This document shows, piece by piece, positions 18,248 through 26,447 of a DNA stretch of 64,000 nucleotides. Location of the stretch: positions 4,340 to 68,339 of the forward strand of contig DATAKK010000014.1 in NCBI GenBank assembly GCA_036261615.1, given 5' to 3'. How positions within the stretch are numbered: position 1 is the stretch's first letter; each line of letters starts with the position of its first letter. The DNA is from JAJYQH01 sp036261615 (GTDB taxonomy: Bacteria > Actinomycetota > Actinomycetes > Propionibacteriales > Propionibacteriaceae). The position numbers were made by a program, and so were the translations under genes. A model generated the notes under the pieces. The model was not told where the DNA came from. It saw only the letters and a list, made by a program, of their open reading frames with translations, and searched no databases.

Positions 18248-18281
18248 CCGCACCACCACCGCCCAACCCGCACCACCACCG
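18248..18281 (+). repeat. Direct repeat in the leader of the binding-protein gene
   Basis: CCGCACCACCACCG occurs twice (18248-18261 and 18268-18281), 20 bases apart, in the 77-base gap between the permease stop and the binding-protein start. It lies just upstream of the GAAAGAAGG ribosome site. It may be chance in a C-rich leader, or part of a control that sets binding-protein level apart from the permease. Confidence 0.4.
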
Positions 18282-18297
18282 AAAGAAGGTCATTGCC

Positions 18298-19461
18298 ATG
18301 TTCCGACGTCCGGCCGCAACCGCGGCACTCGCAGCTCTCGCTCTCGTCGCGGCGGGCTGCTCCAGCAACAGCCCCTCGAGCACCGGTGCCGCCAACGCGG
18401 CGGCGTCCGGAAGCGCCCCCGCGAGCAGCGCCGCCGCCGGGTCCAGCAGCGGAAGCTCCTCCGCCGCGACGAACGCGGGCCCGATCCCGACCGTCACGAT
18501 GATGGTCGGCGGCATCGACAAGCAGATCTACCTGCCCTACCAGCTCGCCCAGAACCTCGGCTTCTACAAGAAGTACGGCGTCAACATGGTGCTCTCGACC
18601 GAGACCCAGGGCGGCGTCGGCGCCGAGGACGCCATGGCGTCCGGTCAGGTCGACATGGCCGGCGCCTGGTACATCCACACCATCGACTTCCAGTCCAAGG
18701 GCAAGGACGTCGTCGACGTCGTCCAGCTGTCGGGCGCCCCCGGGGAACGGGAGATGTGCGCGACCGACAGCGGCGTCACCTCGGCGGCCGACTTCAAGGG
18801 CAAGTCGCTCGGCGTCACCGACCTGGGCTCGGGCACCGACGAACTCACCCAGTTCCTCGCCGCGCAGAAGGGCGTCAAGCACTCCGACTACAGCACCCTC
18901 GCCGTCGGGGCCGGCTCCACCGCCATCGCCGCCATCCAGCGCAAGAGCGCGCAGTGTGTGATGACCACCCAGCCGACCGTGGGCGCCCTCGAGTCGCGCA
19001 ACCTGGCGACCTCGGTGATCGACCTCGCCACCACCCAGGGCGCCACCGCCGCGCTTGGCGGCGCCTGGCCCGCCGCCGGCGTGCTCGCCCGCGCCGACTG
19101 GGTCGCCTCGCACCAGGACGCCGTCCAGCGCGTGGTCGACGCCCTCGTCGCCACCCTGCACTGGATCAACACCCACTCGGCGGCCGACATCGCGAACGCG
19201 CTCCCGCCGCAGTTCGTCTCCAACAGCACGATCACCAAGCAGCAGTACATCGCGGGCCTCACCAGCGACAAGGGCCAGTTCCTTCCCGACGGCATCATGC
19301 CCGCCGGCGGCCCCAAGACGATCATGGCGATGGAGAAGCTCATCGGCACCGACACCTCGAAGGTGAGCATCGGCAAGACCTTCACCAACTCCTTCGCCGA
19401 GACGGCGAACAAGCTCGAGGGGTTCAAGACCACCACGACGCCCGCCGGCGCCGACGGCTGA
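18298..19461 (+). CDS. ABC transporter substrate-binding lipoprotein (NMT1/SsuA-like)
   Basis: This 387-residue protein has a lipoprotein signal peptide ending LVAAGC (lipidated Cys21), then a Ser/Ala-rich tether to about residue 60. The binding domain opens TVTMMVGGIDKQIYLPYQLA and contains GFYKKYGVNM, as in NMT1/SsuA-type proteins that bind nitrate, sulfonates, taurine or pyrimidine precursors. The ligand cannot be named. It closes the three-gene importer and is followed by a strong hairpin. The divergent CitA/CitB system suggests ligand-dependent induction. Confidence 0.9.
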   Translation: MFRRPAATAALAALALVAAGCSSNSPSSTGAANAAASGSAPASSAAAGSSSGSSSAATNAGPIPTVTMMVGGIDKQIYLPYQLAQNLGFYKKYGVNMVLSTETQGGVGAEDAMASGQVDMAGAWYIHTIDFQSKGKDVVDVVQLSGAPGEREMCATDSGVTSAADFKGKSLGVTDLGSGTDELTQFLAAQKGVKHSDYSTLAVGAGSTAIAAIQRKSAQCVMTTQPTVGALESRNLATSVIDLATTQGATAALGGAWPAAGVLARADWVASHQDAVQRVVDALVATLHWINTHSAADIANALPPQFVSNSTITKQQYIAGLTSDKGQFLPDGIMPAGGPKTIMAMEKLIGTDTSKVSIGKTFTNSFAETANKLEGFKTTTTPAGADG

Positions 19462-19467
19462 ACACGT

Positions 19468-19520
19468 CCGCACGCAGACGGAAGGGCCGGGGATGCGTCC
19501 CCGGCCCTTCCCGCGTGCGG
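19468..19520. terminator. Long bidirectional terminator hairpin
   Basis: A 14-base perfect stem (19480-19493 with 19498-19511, loop TGCG) is extended by an outer eight-base stem (CCGCACGC at 19468-19475 with GCGTGCGG at 19513-19520). It sits between the stop codons of the convergent binding-protein gene (19461) and oxidoreductase gene (19523), with nothing else in the gap. Confidence 0.85.
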
Positions 19521-19522
19521 GG

Positions 19523-20176
19523 TCAGTGCCCGACGGTGAACCGGCGGTTCTCGTTCGTGGGCTCGGCCAGCTCGTCGACGAAGGCGAGGGCGAAGTCGGC
19601 CCCGGAGATCTCGGAGCTGCCGTCGTCCGTGGTGACGAGCACGTCACCGTTCGTCCGGTACCGGCCGGTCGCCTCCCCGGGTGCGTAGCTGCCGTAGAGG
19701 GCGGCGGGACTCACGTAGAACCAGCGCAGGCCGCTGCCGGCCGGGTGGTTCGCCTGGAGCCAGCTCAGCACCCGGGCGTGCGTGAGGGCCTCGGGCTTCC
19801 ACTCCTCGTGGAACCCGGGCGTGTCCACCAGCCGGGGTCCCCCCTGCGCGACGAGGGAGCTTCCCGCTCCGCCGACGACGCCCAGGCGCGCCCCAGCCTC
19901 CTGGGCGGCCGCGGCAATGGCGGGGACGTGGGGCACGAGCACGTCGGCCCCGTCGTCGCTCGTCGCGTGGACGGCGAGGACGACGGCGTCCACGCCCTCG
20001 ACGAGACTCCGCAGCGTCGGCTCGTCGGCGTAGGAACCCGTGAGGTATTCGACCCCGTCGAGCGGAGCGGCCGGCTCGTGCCGCGACAAGGAGCGCACCC
20101 GCCAGCCGCGCCGCAGCGCCTCGCGGGCGATGTTCGAGCCGGTGTACCCGGTTCCTCCGATGATGGCGAGCTGCAT
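19523..20176 (-). CDS. NAD(P)-binding oxidoreductase, NmrA/atypical SDR type
   Basis: This 217-residue protein starts MQLAIIGGTGYTGSN, the GGTGxTG dinucleotide motif of atypical SDR/NmrA-like proteins. Arg/Ser residues after the second strand (SLSRHE) favour NADP(H). VSPAALYGSYAPGEATG near 155-170 is the usual substrate-side loop. GAAGGAG precedes the ATG at good distance. Members act as reductases or redox sensors; no substrate can be inferred. It diverges from the membrane protein gene at 20297. Confidence 0.85.
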   Translation of the reverse strand: MQLAIIGGTGYTGSNIAREALRRGWRVRSLSRHEPAAPLDGVEYLTGSYADEPTLRSLVEGVDAVVLAVHATSDDGADVLVPHVPAIAAAAQEAGARLGVVGGAGSSLVAQGGPRLVDTPGFHEEWKPEALTHARVLSWLQANHPAGSGLRWFYVSPAALYGSYAPGEATGRYRTNGDVLVTTDDGSSEISGADFALAFVDELAEPTNENRRFTVGH

Positions 20177-20284
20177 GGGACGACTCCTTCGTGACTGGCC
20201 GGCGGGCTGCTGCCCATGCAGGCAACACCACTTCTCACCGCGGCATTCCGGGGACCCCGGCGACCGTCGACGAAGCGCCGGGAA

Positions 20285-20296
20285 TAGCGTGAGGTC
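20285..20296 (+). promoter_or_regulatory. Leaderless -10 element for the 20297 gene
   Basis: TAGCGT (20285-20290) is followed by exactly six bases and then the GTG start at 20297. This matches the TANNNT, six-base, start-codon pattern of actinobacterial leaderless promoters. It supports the GTG start. No clear -35 is visible. Confidence 0.5.
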
Positions 20297-21142
20297 GTGT
20301 CCACAGCGTCGCGGTCGCCGCTCCCCCTCGTCGGATCCCTCGTCATCTGCGCCCTCGTCCTCGGGGCCAGCCTCGCCGGCCTGCTCAGCCCCGGGATCTA
20401 CGCCAGGGAAACGGCGAACTGGGTGACCCAGGCCCGGGGCCAGGACCTCGGCAACCTCGTCGCCGTGGTGTTCCTCCTCGTCAGCGCCGTCATGCGGTTC
20501 CGCGGATCCGTGGTCGCGGGCCGGATCTGGCTGGGCACCCTGCTGTACCTCGTCTACGCCTACGTCGTGTACGCCATGGCGGTGCACTTCAACCGGCTCT
20601 TCCTCGTCTACGTCGCCGTGCAGGGCCTCAGCGCGTACGCGGCGATGCTCGCTGTCGGCCGGCTGAGGTCCGAGCCCGTAGCCGTCCGTCCCGGCGTGCC
20701 CCGACGCGTCGCCGGGTTCACGCTCCTCGTCACGGGCGTGCTCTTCGCCCTGCTGTGGTTGTCGGAGGTCGTCCCGGCTGTGGTGACCGGGGTTGCGCCA
20801 CGCAGCCTCACGGACGCCGGCCTCGTCGCCAACCCGATCCACGTCCTCGACCTCGCCCTCGTGCTGCCGGCCTTCGTCGCGACCGGCGTCGGGGCGCTCC
20901 GGGGCAGGCGTACCGGGCTCTTCTGGGGAGCGCCCTGGCTCACGTTCTCGGTGCTCATGGGAGCCAGCATCGTCTTCGCGATGGTGCTGGCCACGGCGTC
21001 GGGGACGCCGGGCACCCTGCCTCCGCTGGTGCTCGTCTCGCTGGTCACTCTGGCGAGCGGGGCCGCCCTCTGGTTCTCGCTCGAGCCCGGGGCGGCCGGC
21101 GGCGGGCACGAGCCCCGCGGGCCGAGGGTGGCGGCGTCCTGA
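20297..21142 (+). CDS. Multi-pass membrane protein of unknown function
   Basis: This 281-residue protein has about eight hydrophobic helices, the first at residues 10-30 (LVGSLVICALVLGASLAGLL). The loop ETANWVTQARGQDLGNL between helices 1 and 2 and the pairs of aromatic residues in helix 3 (YLVYAYVVYAM) are the most distinctive features. It ends in a short basic cytoplasmic tail. I recognise no transporter signature. It is monocistronic, between the oxidoreductase and the DUF222 gene. Confidence 0.75.
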   Translation: MSTASRSPLPLVGSLVICALVLGASLAGLLSPGIYARETANWVTQARGQDLGNLVAVVFLLVSAVMRFRGSVVAGRIWLGTLLYLVYAYVVYAMAVHFNRLFLVYVAVQGLSAYAAMLAVGRLRSEPVAVRPGVPRRVAGFTLLVTGVLFALLWLSEVVPAVVTGVAPRSLTDAGLVANPIHVLDLALVLPAFVATGVGALRGRRTGLFWGAPWLTFSVLMGASIVFAMVLATASGTPGTLPPLVLVSLVTLASGAALWFSLEPGAAGGGHEPRGPRVAAS

Positions 21143-21369
21143 GGCGGTGGGGCCGGGCTCAGCGCCTCGGGTGGGTCCGAACGGCCGGGCGGTGCCCAGG
21201 TTCTGCGAAATTCGCGTCACCTGCCATACCCGGCCCAGGGACGGTGGGGTGTGGCAGCTGGTGCACGGTATGGCGGAACCGGCTCATCAGGGGCATCTGG
21301 CCACCGAAATGGTGTTGTCCGCGGCGCGTGAAACAGGCGAAACACCTAACCGGAGCCCTCTGTTGCGGA
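21143..21369. other. Intergenic stretch with no gene seen
   Basis: This gap upstream of the DUF222-HNH promoter contains no reading frame I can support and no stable hairpin. It is somewhat less GC-rich toward its right end. Confidence 0.5.
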
Positions 21370-21390
21370 TAGAATCGTACATAGGTACGA
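21370..21390 (+). promoter_or_regulatory. Promoter -10 with adjacent LexA-like (SOS) box for the DUF222-HNH gene
   Basis: TAGAAT (21370-21375) is a near-consensus -10. Overlapping its last base is the palindrome TCGTAC-ATAG-GTACGA (21375-21390), with six-base arms and a four-base spacer. Its geometry matches the actinobacterial LexA box (TCGAAC-N4-GTTCGA), with one changed base pair per arm. Several 13E12-family genes of Mycobacterium tuberculosis are known LexA targets, which makes SOS control plausible here. Confidence 0.55.
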
Positions 21391-21410
21391 AGCGCAATGG
21401 GGGCAGTGCG

Positions 21411-22860
21411 ATGGTGTTCGATCCCAGCGCGGTGGCCGATCTCGACACGACCATGACGCTGGCCGAACTCGGCCAGGTCCGCACCATGCAACGACTGTGG
21501 CACGCCCGCGAACTCGCCCTGCTCGCCCACTACGCCGACGTCACCGCCCACGTCGACACCGGGCCCGACCTGCCCGCTGCACGGGTGTTGCACGGTGACC
21601 GGATGGTCCCCGGCGGATCCGACGGCACACCTGAGGTCTCCGAGTTCGCGGCCCTGGAGGTCGCCGCCCTGTGGAACACCCCCGTCGAGGGCGTCGACGC
21701 CCGCATCCACGAAGCCCTCGACCTGCGCCACCGCTTCCCCCGCCTGTGGCACCGGGTGATGACCGGGCACCTCGACACCTGGATCGCGACCAAGATCACC
21801 TGGAAAGCCTCCCGGCTCGATCGCGACAACGCCCAACGCCTCGACCTGCGGATCGACCCCGTCGTCGCCACCCTGCCCACCTCAAGGCTGCTGCGCCTGG
21901 TCGACGCCCAGGTGCTGAAACTCACCCCACCCGACCAGACCCACGACCAACACACCCACGACCGCGGTCGTCACGGCGTCTGGATCCGGCAACACCCCGA
22001 CGACCGGGCCACCACCATCGCCAGCCTGTCCGCCGTTCTCGACGCCGGTGACGCCGACGCCCTCGACCAACAGGTCCGACGCATCGCCCACCTGCTCGCC
22101 CAGGGCGGAGACCAGCGCGGTCTAGACGACCGCCGAGCAGCCGCCCTCGGCCTTGATGGCCTTCCCCGCCCGCGCACTGCAACTGCTGCAAGCCTCCATC
22201 CTCGACGAACTCCCCACCGACCTGGGCGAGAGCTGGGGCCCCTGCCCCGCCGCCGGTCAAGCCGGACACCTGTGCGGACAGATCACGGTCGACCCGGAAC
22301 GGCTCCTGCCAAAGGCGGAGATCGTCGTCCACCTCAGCGACACCGCACTCAACTCCCGCCACGGCGACGCAGACGGCAACGCTGCCACCGTCCCCGCCGA
22401 GACCGCCATCGCCCGGGTCGACCGGATCGGACCGGTCCTCACCGACTGGCTGTCCGACCTGCTCGCCCACCACCGCATCACCGTCCGACCCGTCCTCGAC
22501 GTCGCCCGAATCACCCCCGTCGACTCCTACGAAATCCCCCACCGGATACGCGAAGCCCTCCACCACCGCCAGCCCTACGACACCTTCCCCGGCTCCACCC
22601 GCACCACCTCCCACGGCTGCGACCTCGACCACACCACGCCCTACCAACCCGGCGGACCGCCCGGCCAGACCCGGCTGGACAACCTCTCCCCCATGTCCCG
22701 ACGCGCCCACCGCGCCAAAACCCACGGCCGCTGGACCCTCACCCAACCACTCCCCGGCATCCTCATCTGGACCAGCCCCCACGGCCACACCTACCTCGTC
22801 GCCGCCGGACAGAGCGTCCGCATCGACGATTCGCTTCGGACACCTGCCCAGGCCGCCTGA
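21411..22860 (+). pseudogene. DUF222 / 13E12-type HNH endonuclease with a single-base frameshift
   Basis: The 5' part (from ATG 21411) encodes the DUF222 domain through DDRRAAALGL. The rest continues in the next frame (MAFPARALQLL to the stop at 22858-22860) and ends in a complete HNH motif (SHGCDLDHTTPYQPGG, then LDNLSPMSRRAHRAKT). Joining GGCCTTGATGG near 22149-22159 as if one T were absent restores a continuous protein of about 482 residues. The 3' frame has a stop at 22123, so the shift lies between 22123 and about 22160. This may be a true mutation, a sequencing error or slippage. The family is widespread in actinobacteria; nuclease activity is inferred from the motif. Confidence 0.8.
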
Positions 22861-22889
22861 CCTCGGCGCCCTCCCGCAGGCCCCGAGAG

Positions 22890-23279
22890 CTAGGGCTCGA
22901 GCCGGACGCCGCCATCGGCCCCCGGTGTCTGATCAGGGAACCGCTCGCGCAGTTCTGCGCTGATCTGGAGGTAGCGAGCGAGGAACGTCCGCTCGTCCAG
23001 GCGCTTCCGGCGCAGCCACCCCGTCACCTCGTCGTTGCACTTGCTCGCGTTGCACGAGGGGCACGCGGGGACGATGTTGTCGAGGGTGTAGCGCCCGCCC
23101 CGGGACAGGGCCCGGACGCAGTCACGTTGCAGCGCGACTCCGGTCGCTCCGCAGTACGCGCACCCGCCCCACGCGGCTTGCAGCGCCGTCCACTGGTGGC
23201 TCGTGAGGTCGTGCTCGACCTGGGCCATCCGGCGCTTCCGGCGGCGGGCAGCCCGCGCTCTCATGGTTCGATTCGCCAC
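22890..23279 (-). CDS. Small HNH endonuclease
   Basis: This 129-residue protein starts with a very basic stretch (RARAARRRKRR) likely to bind nucleic acid. The HNH core follows: CAYCG (zinc knuckle), DCVRALSRGGRYTLDNIVPA (catalytic beta-hairpin, with Asp or Arg where the first His is usual) and CPSCNASK. The C-terminus is helical. The first catalytic His is not obvious, so activity is uncertain. The GTG start is supported by a -10-like hexamer six bases upstream. It is tail-to-tail with the frameshifted DUF222 gene, 29 bases apart. Confidence 0.8.
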   Translation of the reverse strand: MANRTMRARAARRRKRRMAQVEHDLTSHQWTALQAAWGGCAYCGATGVALQRDCVRALSRGGRYTLDNIVPACPSCNASKCNDEVTGWLRRKRLDERTFLARYLQISAELRERFPDQTPGADGGVRLEP

Positions 23280-23291
23280 CCGGCCAGCCTA
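23280..23291 (-). promoter_or_regulatory. Leaderless -10 element for the small HNH gene
   Basis: On the minus strand TAGGCT (plus coordinates 23286-23291) lies exactly six bases before the GTG start at 23279. No ribosome site is present, consistent with a leaderless mRNA. Confidence 0.5.
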
Positions 23292-23372
23292 GGGACCCGT
23301 CCCCGGTGGAGCGCGAGACGCGTCGGCCGTTCCTCCCGCCCCGGAGCGTCGGCCCTGGACGCTCACGGTGCC

Positions 23373-23897
23373 TCACAGCAGTCGCGGGAGCGGCCAGGTC
23401 GTGCCCGTGCTCGTGTCGATGAGCGCCGCGGATGCCACCTGCAGGGTGAGCGGCAGGGCGTCGTTGATGAGGTTGCTGATCACCGGAAGCTGGGCGGCGC
23501 TCCCCCCGGTCGTCAGCGACACGTGCGGCACCCACTTGCCCGGCTCGTAATGGCGGTGCAGATCCGCCCCGGTGCGCACGAGCCCCTCCGCGACCGCCTG
23601 CTGGCGCCGGGCGAGGTCGGCGTCCACCCCGACGGCGAGCGAGGCGCGCTCCCGCGTGAACGCCACGATGCCGGGTAGCGACAGGGTCAGCGGAGCCCCT
23701 TCGGGGATGGGTTCCAGGGCCGCGACCACCTCCTGGAGGTCCCACGTGCGGGCGACCGCCAGCGACAGGTGGGGGCTGTGCCGACGGTGGGTGTGCGTGA
23801 GCAGCGTGGGGACACCGCGAGCCTCCAGTCGCCCCCACAACTGGCGAACGCGGACGTCGGCCTCCGGGGTGAAGAGCAGGCACACGGCCAGGGTCAT
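23373..23897 (-). CDS. 2'-5' RNA ligase / 2H phosphoesterase family protein
   Basis: This 174-residue protein has the two His-x-Ser motifs of 2H phosphoesterases: HSPHLSLAVA near residues 40-49 and HVSLTT near 125-130. Members hydrolyse cyclic phosphates or 2'-5' linkages in RNA or nucleotides. I chose the ATG next to the first strand (MTLAVCLLF); two ATGs four and five codons upstream are alternatives. It is divergent from the molybdopterin oxidoreductase gene. Confidence 0.8.
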   Translation of the reverse strand: MTLAVCLLFTPEADVRVRQLWGRLEARGVPTLLTHTHRRHSPHLSLAVARTWDLQEVVAALEPIPEGAPLTLSLPGIVAFTRERASLAVGVDADLARRQQAVAEGLVRTGADLHRHYEPGKWVPHVSLTTGGSAAQLPVISNLINDALPLTLQVASAALIDTSTGTTWPLPRLL

Positions 23898-24035
23898 GGC
23901 CACCATCATGCCGCCCGTCCCGATCGCCCCGGGCACACCGGACGCCGCGCCGCCCGGCGACCGCTGATCGGCCCCCGGTGCCTCCCGAGTGGTGCAGCAT
24001 GGTCGGGACGCACCGACGTCCGGAAGGGGCCGACG

Positions 24036-26447
24036 ATGTCCACCGAGCCGATCGACGCCGGCTCCTCTCGGCGCGAGGTCCCCACGTTCTGCCCCCTGTG
24101 CGTGTCGAGGTGCGGGGCCGTCGCGACGGTCGTCGACGGCGTCTTCGACTCGCTGCGCCCCGACCCTGCTCACCCGACCGGCGCCGCCCTGTGCGTCAAG
24201 GGCAAGGCCGCGCCCGAGATCGTCGGGCACGCCGACCGCCTCCTCCACCCGATGCGGCGCACCACACCCAAGGGGTCGGGCGACCCGGGATGGGAGCGCA
24301 TCGGCTGGGACGAGGCCCTCGACACCGTCGCCGCCCACCTCACCCGGCTCGCAGCGGAGTCCGGGCCCGAGTCGGTCGTCTTCGGGTCGTCGTCGCCGTC
24401 GACGTCGGCGATGTCCGACTCGATGGACTGGCTCAACCGGCTGCGCCGGGCCTTCGGCAGCCCCAACCTTGCTAACTACATGGAACTGTGCGGCTGGGGA
24501 CGCCGGCTCGCTCCGCTCTACACCTACGGTGCGGCCGTCCCCGGCGCCTACAGGCCCGACATCCAGCGGGCCGGTGCCCTGCTGTTCTGGGGGTTCAACC
24601 CCTCGATCGCCTGGCTCGCCCAGGCCACGGCGTCCACGGCGGCCCTGCGGAGAGGCGCCCGCCTCGTCGTCGTCGACCCCCGCCGGGCTGGGCTGGCGAC
24701 CAAGGCCGACCACTGGCTTCGGGTGCGACCGGGCACCGACGCCGCCCTGGCCCTCGCCATGACGCACGCCATGCTCGAGAACGGGTGGTACGACGCCGAT
24801 TTCGTCCGCCGGTGGACCAACGCCACGTTCCTCGTCCGCTCCGACACCGGCCGGTTGCTGCGGGCCTCCGACCTCGACCCGAGCGCCCGACCCGGGTTCG
24901 TGGCCTGGGACGAGGAGCAGGCCCGGCCCGTCCGGATCGATCCCTCGGCACCGGGCGCCCAGCCGGACGCCGCCAGGCTCGCGCTGCGCGGCACTCACCA
25001 GGTCAACGGGGTCGACGGTCCTCTCGACTGCCGCCCGGTCTTCGACCTGCTGGCCGAGGGGTGCGCCGCAATGGGCCACGCTGTCGCCGAAACGGTCACG
25101 GGGGTGCCGGCGTCCGACATCGTCGCGGCGGCCCGCACCGTGTGGGACGCCCGTCCGGTGGCGATGTACACGTGGAGCGGGATCGAGCAGCAGAGCAACG
25201 CGACCCAGACGGTTCGGGCCATCGGCCAGCTGTACGCGCTCACCGGGTCCCTCGACGTGCCGGGCGGGAACGTGCTGTTCACGCCGGTTCCCACCAACCC
25301 GGTCGACGGCTTCGAGTTCCTGTCCCCCGCCCAGCGGGCCAGGACGATCGGTCTCGAGCGGCGTCCGCTGGGACCGGCCCGCTTCGAGTTCGTCACCGGC
25401 GACGACCTCTACACCGCCGCGCTCGAGGGGCGCCCGTACCGGGCACGGGGGCTGGTGAACTTCGGGGCGAACCTGGTCATGGCCAACGGCGACAGTTCGC
25501 GGGGGCGCGAGGCGCTCGCGTCGCTCGACTTCATGGTGCACACCGACCTGTTCCTCACTCCGACGGCCGACCTCGCCGACATCGTCCTCCCCGCGGCCGC
25601 CGCGTTCGAGCACGAGGCGCTGAGGGTGGGCTTCGAGATCAGCCAGGAAGCCGTCGGCCGAGTGCAGCTGCGCACCCCGGTGCAGCCCCCCGCCGGCGAG
25701 GCGCGCTCCGACCAGGAGATCATCTTCGCCCTCGCGTGCCGGCTGGGCCTGTCCGACCGGTTCTTCGGGGGCGACATGGACGCCGGCTGGCGCCACCAGC
25801 TCGCCCCGAGCGGTGTTTCGCTCGAGGAGTTGCGGCGGCATCCCGAGGGGGTGCAGGTCGCGTTGGCCACCCGGTACCGCAAGTACGCGGACCTGCAGGA
25901 CGGGACGCCGCGAGGCTTCCGGACGCCGTCACGACGGATCGAGCTCTTCTCCGAGACCCTGGCCGAGCACGGCTACCCCCCGCTGCCCACGTTCGAGGAA
26001 CCCGCGATCGGCCCCGTCGCCCGCCCCGACCTGGCGGCGAGGTTCCCGCTGGTTCTCACCTGCGCCAAGTCGCTCCGGTTCGCCGAGACCCAGCACCGGC
26101 AGGTCGCCTCGCTCCGTGGGGCGGCCCCCGACCCCCTCGTCGAGATCCACCCCGACACCGCCGCCGCGAACGGGGTCGCCGCCGGCGACTGGGTGCTGGT
26201 CGAGACGCCGAAGGGTCGGGTCCGCGCGAAGGCCAGGCTCAACCGCACGCTCGACCCGTCGGTGGTGTGCGGTCAGCACGGGTGGTGGCAGGAGTGCACG
26301 GGTCTCGGGCTGCCGGGTTACCCCCCGTACGGGCCCGACAGTGCCAACCTCAACCTCGTCCTCGCCCAGACTCCGAGCGACCCGATCAGCGGCAGTTCGC
26401 CGTTGCGGGCATCACTGTGCGCGATCAGCCCCGCCGGTCCTGACTGA
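24036..26447 (+). CDS. Molybdopterin oxidoreductase (DMSO reductase family) with [4Fe-4S] site
   Basis: This 803-residue catalytic subunit binds bis-MGD and one [4Fe-4S] cluster. The cluster ligands are Cys19, Cys22, Cys26 and Cys53 (FCPLCVSRC, then LCVKG). Cys152 in MELCGWG is a likely molybdenum ligand. The C-terminal domain (from about 680) is the dinucleotide-binding barrel (DWVLVETPKGRVRAKA). No Tat signal is present, so it is cytoplasmic. No iron-sulfur, membrane or chaperone subunit gene lies beside it. GGAAGGGG precedes the ATG. Formate dehydrogenase-like or acetylene hydratase-like activity is possible; the sequence does not decide. Its 3' end overlaps the convergent VWA gene by 23 bases. 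Confidence 0.88.
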   Translation: MSTEPIDAGSSRREVPTFCPLCVSRCGAVATVVDGVFDSLRPDPAHPTGAALCVKGKAAPEIVGHADRLLHPMRRTTPKGSGDPGWERIGWDEALDTVAAHLTRLAAESGPESVVFGSSSPSTSAMSDSMDWLNRLRRAFGSPNLANYMELCGWGRRLAPLYTYGAAVPGAYRPDIQRAGALLFWGFNPSIAWLAQATASTAALRRGARLVVVDPRRAGLATKADHWLRVRPGTDAALALAMTHAMLENGWYDADFVRRWTNATFLVRSDTGRLLRASDLDPSARPGFVAWDEEQARPVRIDPSAPGAQPDAARLALRGTHQVNGVDGPLDCRPVFDLLAEGCAAMGHAVAETVTGVPASDIVAAARTVWDARPVAMYTWSGIEQQSNATQTVRAIGQLYALTGSLDVPGGNVLFTPVPTNPVDGFEFLSPAQRARTIGLERRPLGPARFEFVTGDDLYTAALEGRPYRARGLVNFGANLVMANGDSSRGREALASLDFMVHTDLFLTPTADLADIVLPAAAAFEHEALRVGFEISQEAVGRVQLRTPVQPPAGEARSDQEIIFALACRLGLSDRFFGGDMDAGWRHQLAPSGVSLEELRRHPEGVQVALATRYRKYADLQDGTPRGFRTPSRRIELFSETLAEHGYPPLPTFEEPAIGPVARPDLAARFPLVLTCAKSLRFAETQHRQVASLRGAAPDPLVEIHPDTAAANGVAAGDWVLVETPKGRVRAKARLNRTLDPSVVCGQHGWWQECTGLGLPGYPPYGPDSANLNLVLAQTPSDPISGSSPLRASLCAISPAGPD

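Noticed and set aside
21143..21369. tRNA or attachment site next to the HNH genes
   Set aside because: No cloverleaf-like sequence or flanking direct repeat could be found in the gap.
20793..21410. Upstream extension of the DUF222 frame
   Set aside because: It runs over the membrane-protein gene and the promoter with the LexA-like box; the ATG at 21411 fits the family start.
22153..22860. HNH half of the DUF222 gene as a separate intact gene
   Set aside because: It would begin in mid-domain, has no ribosome site, and joins smoothly to the upstream half after one base change.
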